64,000 nt of DNA from Apteryx mantelli (taxonomy: Eukaryota; Chordata; Aves; Apterygiformes; Apterygidae). The notes under the pieces were generated by a model that worked only from the letters and a program-made list of their open reading frames with translations, was not told where the DNA came from and did no database searches. Of this stretch, positions 1 to 15,200 are shown piece after piece. A program made the position numbers and the translations under genes. The stretch's first letter is position 1; each line of letters opens with the position of its first letter. The stretch lies in the NCBI RefSeq assembly GCF_036417845.1, contig NC_090020.1:45368425-45432424 (forward strand), given 5' to 3'.

Positions 1-599
1 TGTCCCACCTAAACATGGTGCTGGTTTCAGGTCAATAGAGAGACCTACTTTAGGTTGCCTCTACTTTGTTTCCTCAGAGGCTTAGCTACTTCTTGGCTCT
101 TTAACAGTTCCCATGTAAAAGTTCTGGGGCTTCAGGGTGAAACTTGCCTTGCTATCATCACTTTCACTATCTGCTTCACCCCTGGATTTGTCCACAACCA
201 TTCATTTTTGATTCCTGAAAGTTTACTGTGACTAATTTAATTCTTAGGAACAAGAACAGGGCACAGGGTAACTTTCCCTGTACTTCAAGAGCGTACATAG
301 GGACAGCTTGCACAAAACTGCTGATAAACTGCAAAAATATTACCATTATTCAACAATTCATTATCATAAAACCCACTGATAGAGATGTGCAGCTATATGC
401 ATACAGCATAGATAACTTCTGGAGTCTTCATAAAAACAACAGACTTTATTAGAAATATCTAGCAAATGACTCAAGACCATATGAGACTACTTTTGTAGAA
501 GATACACTATATCTTGTTTAAAAAAATCTGAATCCCTCCAAGGGAAAACAGAACTTAATATTTCCAAGTCACAATACTGTAATTCCTTCTCTAAAAGAC

Positions 600-690
600 A
601 TATGCACATATACGTCTCATGTGCATATAAGTCTCACATATATATGCCATATGTATGTGTGTGTGCATATATATGCACACACACAAACAC
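600..690. repeat. TA/CA/TG simple repeat
   Basis: Alternating purine-pyrimidine stretch: mixed catata, tgtgtg and cacaca units over about 90 bases. It is an imperfect microsatellite with no coding content. Confidence 0.7.
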
Positions 691-3600
691 GTTACACCAA
701 CATAACTGTGCATTTCCAAGCACAAGTAATGAGTTGTATTTGCCCATTAGTTTTGAAAATCACCTACAGTTGATTTCACATTCTTGTACAGACGAATTTT
801 TAAAAATCTGTCCCTCTCATTTAATCATAGTAGTGGGAATTAACAATGACAACCACATCTGCAGACTGAGGGAATGTATTATTCTATTATTATACTTGTT
901 CCTTAAACTACTGTTTTTCCAGTAAAATTGAATAGGGATTAAATGAAGGATTATAAAGCAATCTGGTAGAATTTCCACTAGAGCTAGGTGGTTATCATGT
1001 ATAAAGACTGTATTTCAGTATCTCTACCTTCATGTCCCAATATGACCTCTGTATGTCAAAAGCAAAGCAAAAAGCACAACAGTTTCATTGCTTATGTAAA
1101 CAGTTTTCCTTGTTTATTTCTCACTTAGTAGGTTTGCTACTATATATATCCTTAACATTGTTCAGGCCTTTGATTTATGTAATGCATCTAAAAGCTTTAG
1201 TAACATCCAACCTGTTAAAAATCACTTCTAAGGACTCACAAATTCTTTTTGTTGCCATTACAAAATCTTACAGACATAATGAAGGGCATTCTGTTTTCCT
1301 CAAAGTTGTATTTCTCATTTCTTTTCCATTTAAACTCAAATACAATCAGCAAAATATTGAACACTGAAGAATTCAGTGAAGAACTATGCACTAAATCAAA
1401 ATGCTATGATTATAAATCAGTATATTTTTCAAATGAATCTGTTTATTTTTTGCTGAAATGTTCACTGATGTTCAAAATGAAAACAAAAAGATGCATTGTG
1501 CTAGGTCTCGATGGTAAAGCTGAGTACAGAGAGAATAAAAGCAATCCTTCAACATTTGTAAGAATAAATGACAAGATCTGTATATGTAAAAATTAATGCA
1601 TAATTTGAATTCTGATCTGCACACAATTACTGTAGCCGTACACAAAGCTTTTGTACTCACAAAACAATCCTTTTGCTTCCACAGAACTCCAGTGCAGGAA
1701 GGCAATGTTAAAATTACTAACCAGTATACTGAAACAAACAAATCAAAATAACCAAGCACTCTCCAGGCTATTCTTTCTGCATGTTTCTCCAAGCTTCTTG
1801 CCTTCTGTCTCTCAGATTGAGGCTTTTGATACTATATTTTTTGTCTTATTAAGGGTTAAACAATGCATTGTATGATTTAATTACAGACCAGAAACTAATG
1901 TTCTGGTCTACTGTTCCACCTGTGCAATGCAAATGAACTGTGTGTGTTTGTGCAGATGTAAATGAAATAAATATTTGGAAAGCCACCTTGCAGGAAGTTT
2001 AAGATTGTAGTCAGCTCCCTTCCTGTGTCGGAAGTTATAAAACTGATTTGGAAAACTAAGTTTTTTCAAATATCAGTTGAAAAGTGCACTTATATTTTTA
2101 TACATATCTGCTAACCAACTAATCTTGCCTTCTTTTACTCAAAGTTTCCAGAAAATGAGCACTCTGGCAGCATAAGACTGCTTACATTTTACTTGCCACG
2201 TTCACATTTTTCCGGGACTTTTAGAAGATGCTGTTATGAAATGTCTGCAGTTATGCAGATAAGCATCTTCACTCATATGGGGAAGGAAACGTGTTATCTA
2301 GAGTAAGCCAAAGAATAGCAGAGCTCATTATGTTTTGCTGACTGCATTTGGAAAGATGTACTTTCATTTTGAAATGAGAGAAAACAAGAAGTAACAAAAA
2401 GAGTCTCCAGTAAAGAGCAAAGACAGTGAGTGCATTTGCTCTTTGTCTAAGAGACTAGCTGTGCAAGAGACTTTTTAGTTGTTTGGCTGAACCCCACACA
2501 AACATGTTCAAAGCAACCTGAAATTAGCATTTTGGGATTTTGCAGTGAAATGCAAATAACTTATTTCCAGTCAACAAAATGCTCTGCTTCACTTAGTCCT
2601 AGTATATATGTCAATGGATTTCTTTTAAAACAAAAGTTAATTTTGAAGCAAAATGTTTAACTGTAAACATATTCATATAAAACATTTGATTCCTTCCAGT
2701 ATTTTTTTTTCAGACAAAATTATTTGCTGAGTTTAGCTCAGAGAGCACATTAGGTTCCTACCAAAACTGCCTTTTTCTGCGAAGAAGCTGTTGGTTAAAA
2801 AAGTCCCCAGCTCTATGACAGACAAGCAGTAGTACAGACAACGAAAAGCATCCTTGTTCTCAGCAACGTAGAGCTTAAAAGACAGGAAAGTGAAGAACCA
2901 TCTGTTCAGTACATCTATCTTGGCTATAGTTTTTTACATCTATCAGAGTAATGCAGCTTACCATGGTAAAACACAACGTGCTTTTGGTTAGCACTTGCTT
3001 TTCTTGGGTAATTCTTCCATGTTAGAACGTCAGCAGGAGACCTGTTTAGCAGGTAATGAGAAGAGAGACCAAGAAAGCCACCATCAGTAATGGGGACATT
3101 CAAACAAACGGAAATAATAAAAAGAAACACAAATGCAAGCACTGCTGTGTGAATACTTTCCAGGAGTGATGCCCTTCAGAGTTTAAGGACAACACAGCTA
3201 GGTTAGCACCTTGTGCTGAGGGAGACTCAGTTAAGCAAATGCTAGAGTGTCATCATAAATGCCACTTCCTCAAATATTATTTTTCTCAATAGATGCACAG
3301 GTATTAAGGAGTAGACTGATTTCATATGTTGAAAACTATACAGGTCATCTATATCCTGGCATGTTGTTCACCCCTTCAAGTCTGCCTCTGCCTCTTAAAG
3401 GAGAAATAATATACGAATTTCTGAGCCAAATCTTGAAGTCCTTACAGGCACATCTGGAACCCACTGATGTCAGTGAGAGTCTTCACTCTCAGAAGTCAGC
3501 ATTTAAATTGTATATTTCTCCTTATACCAATCTTCAATAGCCTCTCTTGGGATCTGATGCTCCATAGGAAGAAAAAGTTTTCTGCATGAAAAGCAGCATG

Positions 3601-6160
3601 AGAGGAACACTGTGGGGCAAGTATCCCTGATGTATCTAATGATCTGCATAGAAAATGAGTCTCATGGTGCACTCCTGTATCCACCCCCTTCCATCTCCCT
3701 TTATCAGTATATAAAGGCACTTGACTGTTTACTGTACCACACTTCTTATTCTTGCAGTTACAGAAAAGACGAAGGTGTTAATGGTGATTAAAAACGAGTC
3801 AGAAGTGCAAGATTTGGCCAAGTCACGCCTACCACGTGCAGGCACAGCAAAGAACAGAGTATAATTGTCAGTATAATTATCCATAATATTTTCTGCCTGT
3901 AACCTTTATGTAAAACAAAATCTCCATTGCTCTTTTAAAACTGCCCACTGCTTGATTATTTCGACATGTAATGCAAACGCTATCTCATTTTGTTAATGCT
4001 ATTATCATGGGTTTACAAAACATGCAGACTCTTCTTTAAGTCTAATAATAAGTAATGGAAGAGACAAGATCTCTAATCTGTGATTTTACACCAGTTCCTA
4101 ATGACATTATAAATTATTCCAGCTTTATCTATACTGTTGATGGCACTGCTATCATTCCTAGCTAAAATTATAATATTTTCAGGAGATGTCATTCTCAGTG
4201 ATTTTGTGTGCAGTTTTTTCATCAAAAATGATTTCTACAAGCCTGGCCTGCATTTTCACTAGCCGTATGTAAATGATGGGAACAGGAAATCCAGAAAATT
4301 AAAATTGAATAACTTGGAGGCCACATCATCCACCCTGTTAGTAGAGAGGAAAGAGCTATGCAAATAAAGCCTTCAAAATGATGGTATCCTTGGCTTTAGA
4401 GCAACTCCCTCAATCCCACACTGGATGCCTTTCTCAAAGCTTCAAACTAAAGTCTGAGTTTCTTGTACCTAATGTACCACAACAGAAGTTTCTTTTGAAA
4501 GTCAGTATGACATTTGTATAACGGTTTAAGCTAAGCAAAAAGTCAGGTCTGAAGAATAAGATTGTCTTTATTCAAAATATAACTGGACCATGCTGGTAAG
4601 CAACTTTAAGATACAGTTTTAAAAGCGCATATTGTGTTTTTGATTGGCTTCTCTTAAAGCATCTAATCATTCTGTGGTACTATTGTCAGACTGGTAAAAC
4701 CCTAACAATTTGGTCAATAAACATAGTATTTTTATAGAGCAACTTGCCTGTTTTTAAACCTGCAGCGATACACTTCTGCAGAACTGTGTTTTTAGATCTT
4801 GGCAAAACCCAACAATGTGAACCCAAACTCTCCTTGTTCATAAAATGAAAAAAAAAAAAGACTAAGATCAGCTCTTAAGCCTTTTTTTCCTGTAGAATTC
4901 CAGGCAGCATGATATATGTATTTTTAAAGATATTTACAACCACTGACATTAGACTAGTAATAGATATTCAGAGTAACAACCTTTTCTTCCTTTGAATCCA
5001 AGGATCACCCCCTCAGTGTAAAATACTACTTGGATGTATCTAGAAAAAAAACTTCAAGAAAGGCTGAAAACAAAGAGAGAGAAGCAGAATCAAGTTGTGA
5101 TAGTGAGACTGGAAATACGGACAGAACAAAGGTAAAGAGAGCTTCTCAAACATCCCATTCAACGTGCGCCTGTGACAAATTACAAACAGGCAAATGTGAG
5201 GCTAAATGCCTGGTCCCACTCATGTCAGTGGAATTTGTTGCCATGGACTAACACCAAAATGACATGCGTAGACGGTATCCACACAAACCAGACACAGTTT
5301 CATAAATACAGGTGCATGTGCCTAGCTCTTGTGAACAAGCCTATCCGTTTTCAGTTTTATCAGGGCAGTACAAGAGACTGTACTAATTTACTGAACCCAC
5401 ATTAGTTCACCTCAGCTGAATTTGGATCATAACCCAATATATGGGACTAGGAGAGTGCACCTGCACTATCAAATCCCTTCCCTTGTAATTGCAGGTAATT
5501 GTGTCATGACCCAACCTTCCCAGAAATGCTTCTTTAAAGTTCTTCATGAAGTACCAGGAAATCAGGGTTTTCAATTGCTTCTGAATGATTATAGGTGTAC
5601 AATTAGCATGTACCACAGCAAGAATAGTGCAGTTCCCTCCTTTTTGGTTCCAGTTCACATCCACTGCTTACTCGTCCTGGAAAACTGATTCTAAGATCTA
5701 GTATCTTCATTTAGCAAGGCATAAAAAATGGGCTTCAATTCATGCTGTTGATTTTAGTGGAACTTAAGGATGTGTGTACACCTTGCTGAACAAAGACAAA
5801 GATCAAGTGAATTAGTGAATACAAACTTAAGTTTTGATCCTCAGGGAAGTTAATAACAAAATTTTCAGATTTTACAAAAACAGATTTGGCTCCATGCCAC
5901 TGGATCATCTAGCCTCCCTCATTAACATCCTAAAAAAAATGCAGATCGTTTAAAACAGAAGCTATGCAAACCACAAACTATTTTTTGTAGACTACAAAAA
6001 GCATCACGCATAACCAGCAGTCTCTACTGTGTTTCCTTAATCTAAAACAAAAAGGGGGAAAGGATCAAATATGTATATATTTTTCGAAACCCGGAAGCCA
6101 AGAAAACAAAAAGCCCCTCTGCCTAGGTCATCTGTATATAATCCATTTTTTAGCCACAAT

Positions 6161-6198
6161 CATATATATATATATATATACACACATATATACACACT
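6161..6198. repeat. (TA)n microsatellite with CA flank
   Basis: About ten uninterrupted TA units followed by short CACA and TATA runs. Its length is likely to vary between individuals. Confidence 0.85.
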
Positions 6199-9100
6199 GA
6201 ATTCTTAAATGACTGATTTTAAAACGAAGGCACAGTCAGCCCCTAAACAGGACACTAGCAGCAGGAGATACTGTAAACTGTAGTGAAGAAATGCTCCAGG
6301 GACTGGCTCTACAACTTATTAGACATTTGCTAGACAGATGTTCTCCACGACAAGATTTAATTACTTCAGAGTAGACTAATAAATTAAAATACATTTATGA
6401 ACAATCAGCCATAGTTCACATACTTGAAGTAAAGGCAGGTTCGATTTTTCCATCAAAAAAATAACCCATTGGCAAATAGAAAGCTGCTTCTGGAGCAGAG
6501 TCATTTATATTTATTATTGAAAACAGGAGTCCTGTGGGATGGTGCCAAATTTAGTGTGGTGTATTCAGCACATCAATACAAAACGATTCTTTTTTTTTTT
6601 GCAGTCAGACATAGTGGTGATGTGATATATTGTGTGGGCCATGTAGGGTACATTTTAATTCAGAAGGCTACTGTTCTGCAGACTAAATGGATACAAATTG
6701 AAAATCAGGTAAAGAAGCAGGAGGAACAGATCATTGCAAGAAACGGAAAGCTGCATCCAGGCCCTGTCTTTGCAGCTGAGCTGCTGGACTTTCCCCGGCT
6801 CGTGAGTTGTAACGGGTACAGGCAACTCAGAAAGGCAAGCACAGCACCACCAGCCCCAAGGCAAGGGACACCCTCACTGGGGCATGGCTCATGGCTGTGT
6901 CTGCCCCGGGCACAGACAGCACAGATGCTCCTGCCTCTTCGAAAGGAATAGGGGAAAGAAGCCACCTTGAAAGGAAATTAAGCCAGGCCGTAGGAAACTC
7001 GGAGAGATGACTGGAGGGAATGCTTCCTCCTTGGAGAACGAAGAGGCTGTAAATGGGCACAGGCCTGAAGACTGTTGCTGAGAGCAGCTCTCTTCATGAG
7101 CTCCACAGGGCAGGGGTAAGGGGAAAGGAGAACTGTTCACCAGGGGCCTGACCTAGGAACAAAGCTGTTATTACGACAGACCAAAGCTAGACCCCTGCTG
7201 TCCTCTTCTTGGGCCTCACTGACTTCAGGCAGAGGCTGAGAGTATGCTCCCTGTGTCCCTCTCCCCCAGTTTTTCTTAAACTGCTGATAATACATCCGAG
7301 AATTATATAACCAGAATGCAAACTAGCAGATAAAAGCAGAAGGATACTAATGAATATGTGCGAGTTACTAAATTATCTTTAAGTAACATCTCATTTTCTC
7401 ATTAAATGGTAGGTCAAAAATATCTGTTGCCTCCTGGCAATGCAAGGAGGGTACCACTAGTTAGATGCTATTAATGTGTTCTTTTTAAAAAATTTTTTCT
7501 CCCCTTTCTGGAGCTTTCTGATGAATTTATCAGACACATTTTTTTTTATCATTAAAGTCTGGTAATCTTCAGCGAATTTACATTTTTGCATCTCAAGCCT
7601 GCTTAACCCTTGAGAAACTGTAACACGTGCAGTTAACGCTCACATCATTGCTACCATAGACAGCACACCCTCCTTCCGTAAGAGTGTTAGCCAGCAAGGA
7701 GCTCTATTCCCAACATGGGTCAAATAATTGACCACGGGAAATCAGCAAAAATTATTTAAGAACCTGAAGTAGCAAAGTTGCTGGAAATATTTTCTGATTT
7801 AAAAAAGAAAAAGGCACAAAGCAGTATAAGTTAACATGGCTGCAATCCTTGCTGCCTTTCAAGTGCTGAGGTTCCATTGGTTTGAAAACTTGATTCAATG
7901 ATTTTAAATGGGTGCTGCTCTCCTCCAATTTAAAAACAAGTGCTGGATAGATTTTACTCTGCAAACATATAACAAGAATCAGCTAACACATTGCAGACAG
8001 CATACAGAACACTATTCTGTACATTCTCTCATTATGTACACAAACATGTCACTACCAGCGCTGCTGACTCTTATGATATTTGGTCTTTCCCCTACAGCCC
8101 CAGAAGCTGCCACAGGACTGTATGAGAATTCAACTTTCAGGTTTAAAGAAAAAAAAGAAAAAGAACTGTAAAATCATTATGGTTGCAGACAACATTTGGG
8201 GGAGAAAAAGTGGAAAAGTTAGCAACTCAAAAGCAAGAATGCAAAAAAAAAAAAGCATTCAACTGTTTTAAAAATCTGAAGTTTTTTGGAACCTTCTTTG
8301 TCACTCTGTCAGCTCGTATTGAAATGAAGGGTACTCATTCTATCAACTCCTGTGGGTTTTGATTAGGTATTCAAACAGGAAGTGGACTGTTAAGGAAAGC
8401 ACATTCTCTTGTTCAAGCGTGACAGACTTCCTTCTACTACTGCTATTGAAAGTCACATTCTACCACCAGCTTCACAGGTGGTGTTTTTTTGGGTTCAGTA
8501 TCTCAAATGATGCCTGACCTCCAGCCTCCACTGCATTCTACATCAGACTTCCCTTTTCTTACTCAGCAATAGCGAAGTTATTACCTTTTGCAAGGTAATC
8601 CAACTCCTTCACACAGCTATCAAGTGCCATAAAAATATCACTCTTGAAGCATGATGATGCTTATGATAGTGAAAGAATGTCTGGACTATTTTAAGACTAA
8701 GAAGTTGGTCCTGAACAGATTGGCCACGTCTCCCCCAGCTGCATAGCTTTGGCCCAAGACTCTTCCTGGACTGGACTTAATGGTGGAGAAGCTGCCCAGT
8801 GGTCCAGTGCTTTGGGTAAATGTTCAACAAGAACCTGTCTTAACCATCACAAGTTCCACGTGTAAAGAGGAAACAAGGTACAATGACAACAAACTCTTTC
8901 TGTGAGGCCTAGGAACTTCTGAGCAGTTGGGGAAGCTGGAGAGCTACCCACCAACTTGTGTATCAAGAGGAAGAAGTGGAGCTTGCGAAAAGTCATTTTT
9001 AACAGCTGGCTTAGGAACCAGCCATGATTCTTATCATCTGATTTCTACTGATCAAAGCACTTTAAGCCCAGTCCTACTCTCAAATACCTTCTTTCAACAT

Positions 9101-12057
9101 CCCTGTCACATCTGTCTGCTATCTGGGTCTCATTTATGACTGTGATCTCCCTGGCCACAAACCAGGCTGTGTCCAAGTCTTGCAGATTCTTCCCAGATAG
9201 TATATTTTTGAATATAGTTTTTCCTATCTATCCATGTAACCAAAACTTCAAGTATTTTTCCTGGGCTTTGACAAATGCAATTTAGTCCTACTCAAAATAG
9301 TGCTGATAAGATCGTTTTCCCCCAGACTGTTGCTTTGTTTATATATCTTCTCCAGTTGAAGCGTCTATTACATTAAACAAAAATTACTTGTCTCTATGGC
9401 CGAGACACTTCGTAGCTTATGACCAAACCTTTCACTCACCATTAGGCTGGCAGCTCCCACAGTCACTACACATGGCCAGGACCATCCACTCCCTTTCTAC
9501 ATTTACATAGAATTTCAATTTTCTTTCATATTCTGCCCACATGCATGGGATGGCAGTCTCACAACTACTTGCTATCATCTGTTTTTAGTTTTACTTTACA
9601 AAGAGATTATTTCACTGCCCATAATGCAAAAGGCCAAATAACAAAATTGTTCAGGAATCTTAATATGGCTAAATTTGATGCGTGATCAAGAGGCACCAAG
9701 ACAAAGTTATAGCAAACCATATGATTGCCTGGTTTCAGTCAGCTCCAGTGATGTTTCCACCAGTTCGTATAACGGAAATTCCTGACAAATGTCTGTCTCC
9801 ACAACACACACAATCTGAAACGATCTAGGTTGCTGGGAAAGGATGCAACTTGGAAGACATCTGAATTACTCAAACATTCTGACGGTTATGGGAGGCCAAC
9901 TGCTGGAAAGATTTTGTGAAAGCTAATAGCAAATGTTCTAACAAGACATGTATAAGCACAATATGATACTCTGGCATGGAGCAGGCCACAGCCTTTAGGT
10001 GCCAAATTATTACTTGTGTGTTAAGCAGGATGTCCCTTTCTAGTCTGTCACTTTGTTTTGTTCACTTTTTGAAAATTCCCTTGAATTTCTGATAACAGTA
10101 ACACACTAAGCATTGCTTCACTGCTGAAGGAACTAAAGCATACTGATTTATTTATAGTCAATGAGAGACCATGACAGATCTGAGAACAGAACCAAGAGCT
10201 TTCTGTTCTAGTTCTGCATGCAACACAAGGAAATGCTGGTTCTCCACAATCCCAGTTAGTATTTAGTCTTAACTCTGTTTTTAATCTAAACTTAGTTTTA
10301 CCTTCTGACTTTCAACTTTGCTTCTTCTGGTGATCCCTGCCTAGCGTATTTGTCCTTGCAGGACTGGGACTGATCATGGGAATTAGAAAAACTTTAGACA
10401 GCTCAAACCCCTAAACAAGCAAAAAGATCAGATGAGAACAGGCTGAAGTGCTGCTGTGAACAAGTACCTTTAATAAGAACGAATAAAGGCTATATTCTAT
10501 GTGCTAAGACAAAACAAATCCATTTTCTACCAACTCTTGGTCAGCACAGAATCCAGCATAATAAATGTCATATGTAATTTATCAATACCCAGTATCACTC
10601 TACTTGAATGTTAACATTTAATGTGCTTTTTATAATTTCTGTAGAGCAGCAGAAAAGTTACTGGATTCTCAAATGCTCTAAGTGATGCCATTTAGATAAC
10701 AAAGCATTTAAACTTGTATGTAAAAGACAGAATGCAATAAAATACTTATTTTCTCAGTGATTTTTCTCTGTCCAAGTGTTAAGCATCATGCTACATTCTG
10801 CAGGACTGGTGCTTCAAGATAATAGTACATAGCCAAACACATTTCAGCAGCTGCCATTTAGGAGAGCTGACTCCTCTGCAGTGAAGAAAAGCCAGAGCAA
10901 AGAGTGCTTTGATCACCATATCCCAAATGGGGCTATCCACCATTACTGGTAATGGCTCCATACACTGCAACGTGCCTGCAAAAAGACAAAGTCTTCATCT
11001 TTTAGAGGGTCTGTGTAACACGAAGGCATGCCCCCTTGGGCCAGGATCTCATCCGAAGCATTGTTTACTATAAAACATTCAAGGAATGCCCATGTTATTG
11101 TGAAATGCTCTTTCCAGCAAATGAAATGAAATGGAGATTTTAGAGTGGAAGCAGAACTTTTTCATTTGTTAAGTATCTGAAAACAACAATTTTAATTCTG
11201 TTGCCCATATTAGCTTTGTCTCCCATTTGGTGTTTCATGAATGATTTTTTGAGATACGTTTAAAAGCAAGCATAGGACTTCCATTTGGTTTACCTAGACC
11301 TTTGCTGAATTTTCTTTCCACTCAGATTAATATAGTGCCAGTTAACTAACAGAGTTCCACAGCCAGTCCAAGCTGCCTACAACTCAAAAAATTGAATCAT
11401 AGTTCTCATGGTTGTTTGAGAACCTAGAACATGAAGTCACATAAAAATTATTTTTCATTTTCTAAATAAGAACGTCTACACTGCTCTCAGCATGTATATA
11501 TATCTGTATCTACATTGCTTAGGTAGAAGATTTTGTTTTCCACTACACAGTCATCTTTGCAGCTCTCTCCTTTTTAATTTCACCCAAACTAAACAGCTAG
11601 AAAATCATAAGGGAAATAAAAAGGATGGAAAGAATCAATTGTTCACTGCTTTTTTCAATGGAAGAACTAGGGACCTTGAGATAGAGTTACCAGGCAGCCA
11701 GCTTCAGAGCAAACAACAGGAGGTGACTGTGAGCAGTTAAGCTGTAGAACTCCTTGCCATCAAATACTGTGGATGCTGAAAACATAGATGGACTGAAAGG
11801 AGGCCAGGCAGACTCATGAAAGACAAATCCACTGTTCAAAATTCCAAAACACCTGGAAGCCACCTTTGCCTCAGACAGTTCATAAATTTCAAATTGGGAA
11901 AGATTGAAAAAGTATTTTAGAGGACGTATCATATATGCTTGCTGCATTCTTTCACTTTTCCTTGTCACCTGCTTTTGGCCACTTTGGTCTGATCTAACAC
12001 AACCATTCTTACTGATATGTAAAAGTTTCACATGTGCTAGCTTAAATTAAAACTTAT

Positions 12058-12216
12058 TTATCACAGAATCACAGAATGGTTGAGGTTGGAAGGGACCTCT
12101 GGAGATCATCTAAGTGCAACCCCCCTGCTCAAGCAGGGTCACCTAGAGCACGTTGCACAGGATCACATCCAGGCAGGTTTTGAATATCTCCAGAGAAGGA
12201 GACTCCACAACCTCTG
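12058..12216 (-). mobile_element. CR1 LINE fragment (3' end)
   Basis: The plus strand begins with two copies of the octamer tcacagaa, then the characteristic antisense CR1 tail (ggttgaggttggaagggacc, then gagatcatct). It runs to a stretch ending in actccacaacctct. CR1 elements end in short ATTCTGTG-type repeats on their sense strand, so this copy points along the minus strand. Only about 160 bases remain, a strongly 5'-truncated copy, which is usual for CR1. It shows a few substitutions against the copy at 30.5 kb. Confidence 0.92.
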
Positions 12217-15200
12217 TTGTATAGCAAGTCTGGAGAAAAATATGATCTTATTGAAGTGATTTTTCCACTATTTTCCTAAATAACTTTCCCAGTTCATTAT
12301 AACACAGGAATGTTTGGGCCAAGAAAATCTTCTGCTGATATGTGTGTGTACTTCTGAAGACTTGTTTTTGACTCACAGTAAGGCATTTGCACAGCTAATT
12401 AGGAAGTTATTATTTGTTTATATACATATCCTGAAACCCACCAAATTTGGAACTCCATATGGTGCCTTACTATGGTCTAAGAGTTGCAAAAAAGTCTGAT
12501 GTGGGTTTCTGATGCCATGGTTAAAGTTAGGTATGGCTAAAGTTATATGCAAGTAAAACCAGAAACTTAGGGAAAACACTAGGCCACTTCAGTAATACAT
12601 CACACTATGAGCTCCACAGATAATGAATACCCTGAAAAAAACAAGCATACTAACAAGTCAGATGTGACAAAAGCATACCTTCTAGCCAGGTACAAGGCTT
12701 GGGTGCTCTGATGCAAACAGGGCAATTTAAGGTATTATTACCCTACAGCTCTCATTCCTGCCCCTCAGAACAGCCAGTAAAGTAAATGCATGCCTACACT
12801 TCAACTTCAGTTATTTGTCCCTAGTGTTTAAATGCTAACTTCCTTTATCATATAAAAAAGCCAGACTGAAATGGCTGGCAGATAGAAACACATTTTTTTC
12901 TACCATCTTGGCTATACAGATAGTACCCTTGATAGCAGAAGAAGGAGGAAGAGAGAGGGACAGCTTTTGGAAGCATTACAGCTAGATTTGTCAGAACTCA
13001 CATGACAACACAATGACTCACGTCTGAAGCGATCTGAAGTCACAGACCAACTTGTCATTAATTTCATTTGTGGGCAGAACGAAACACAGAAGTTATTATC
13101 TATCCATCTACCAATATGGACTCTATTATATGAACTTTTCTTACTAGGAGCCAGACTTAACCATTTTATTTCTAGCAAGACTAAAAGAATACTAACTGGC
13201 TTGAGTTAAAGTACAGTAAGGCTGTAAGCATTTGACTGGCCAGGTAACTTATTTTGCCTAATGCTGTCATAGTAATCTCTGTATTTTCCCTATAAACACA
13301 GAATGCTGCTTGGAGTTAACACAGGTGAGCACTAAAGGTTTTTGCCAGAGATGGAGAAGACAGGAGGGATTATTGGGAACTATAAATGCCTGAGCAGCAA
13401 TATTCACAAAAATATGACTGCTCATATCTCAGAACCATGGGTTGCAATATGTAAACTAACAGATGGGGTATTTTAGTGTCAAGCTTACCATGAGTACAGA
13501 AAGCCTGATCTTCACTCCCCCCATTACCCCTCCAAATAGGAATAATACTGAGCAGTAGGACAAGGAGCCAAGAGTTGGAGTTCTTCTGTACTGTTTCCAG
13601 TTTTCTGCTGACTTATGAGACGACTTTCAGCAAGGAACAAAGGATATATAAGACTGCATGACAAAAAAAGCAAAGATCAGCAAGCTGGCACCAAACAAGC
13701 TAGTTAGGACCAGAAGCCACAAGTAGAAACCTAATGCAACTGTACAACTCCCTAATCTCTAGCTAACACCGCTGCATGACACTATACAGACATTTCTACA
13801 TGGTACTGCGTTATACCGTCCATTTCCCTACATAAGCACAGTTCTGATAACACTTACCTACATCATGGGTTGCTGTCAAGCTAAATACATTCAAGTCAAA
13901 CACTCTGAAGTCTTTGGATGAAAGAACCTCCCATTTGGCAAGTGGAAATTACCACCAACATTACGAAATGAGTGGGTGCTGCTTAGATTGAGAATTAGCT
14001 CTTCATAACATGGTTGCTAACCAAATAATAATGGGAAAATAAGCATTTGCCTTTCAACTTAGTCTCTATAGGAATAGAGGCAGACTGTAACAAAGGATAA
14101 TTGTTACAGTTTGAATCCTAGAGGGGAAATTAAAGAGCTTAATGGAATGAGTATGATTTTTCCTTTATCTTAGTACAATCTGAGAAATAATCCTCATTTT
14201 AGTAAGACACTCTCCCTTTTAATTAAAGGAGAAAAGCCTAACTGAGCAACGTAAAAAGAGAATCTTGCTTAGAAGCATGGAACACAGATTAGAAAATGCT
14301 GAGCTGACCAAATGTTCCCACAATGTTTTATCCAACTCTTACAATTTCTGTACATGATATAAGGAAACAGTGAAGTGAACGCTGCATGAACAATTTCACA
14401 GAAATTGAGAGGGGATTGGAAGAAATAATTGGAAAGCTCATCAATTAATGCTAATAAAATTTTGCTTTACGGGTTTTGGGAAGGTCATAATTATAACTAA
14501 GAGGAAGATATTGAGAGAGCGTCTTTTTGGAAAGAAGAGAAAAATTTAAAGGCCAGTAAGAAAAGGAAAAAAATAAATAATTCTTTAAAGTACAAAATGT
14601 TACATTTTACTTTATTTAAAAATCTGTTTTCATTTATCTGTTACCACCTATACTTATTTCTGATACCTCGTTAGGTTAAGATTTATGAAAGAAGACAGTT
14701 ACTTCTTTGCAAGTCCTGTTTTTATTTTCAGTTGTGCAAAGCCCACGGACAGATAGTCTCATTTCAGTAGAACAACAGAAACAGGAACATTACTCAAAAT
14801 TCTGTCAGGCTCCCTTCTATTTAAAGGCAATTGGTTATTTCATTTAACATTCTCCAATGCACATAAAATAGTTACTTAGCTTTTCTGAATGTTTTTCTCT
14901 ATCATTATTAAAATTCAAGGGCTTTATATAGCAATCTTTGTTAAGTTACCAAAAGTCTCATTTAAAGCTTTTCCCCGAAACCGTTTTCAAAACAACATAC
15001 TATTTTATTATGGAAAAACAGCAGAAAATTCATCTATATTTTATTATAAAAACAAGATTTCTTTCTTTTTATTTCAGCAGACTGTCTTGTAGCACAGAAA
15101 CCTTTTTCTCTTCAGTGGTTAGAGATTCACTGTAGATATCTCTAGTCAATGGGAATCTGTCATTTTAATTGACAGTTCACTTAGGGCTGTCAGTTATTAA

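Larger units (their letters stand above)
1..12057. other. Intergenic DNA downstream of WDR36, distal part
   Basis: No gene is supported here. The open frames are short (the longest is 160 codons at 6,469-6,951), overlap on both strands, and show no recognisable domain. The DNA is AT-rich with short TA/CA simple repeats near 600-690 and 6,161-6,198, and a locally GC-richer patch at about 6,700-7,150. In mammals the next gene downstream of WDR36 is CAMK4, at some distance, so this is probably the WDR36-CAMK4 intergenic interval. That identity is inference from synteny; I saw no CAMK4 exon. Confidence 0.6.

Noticed and set aside
6469-6951. Plus-strand open frame of 160 codons
   Set aside because: No homology recognised, no flanking splice pattern, and overlapping frames on the other strand are similarly open.
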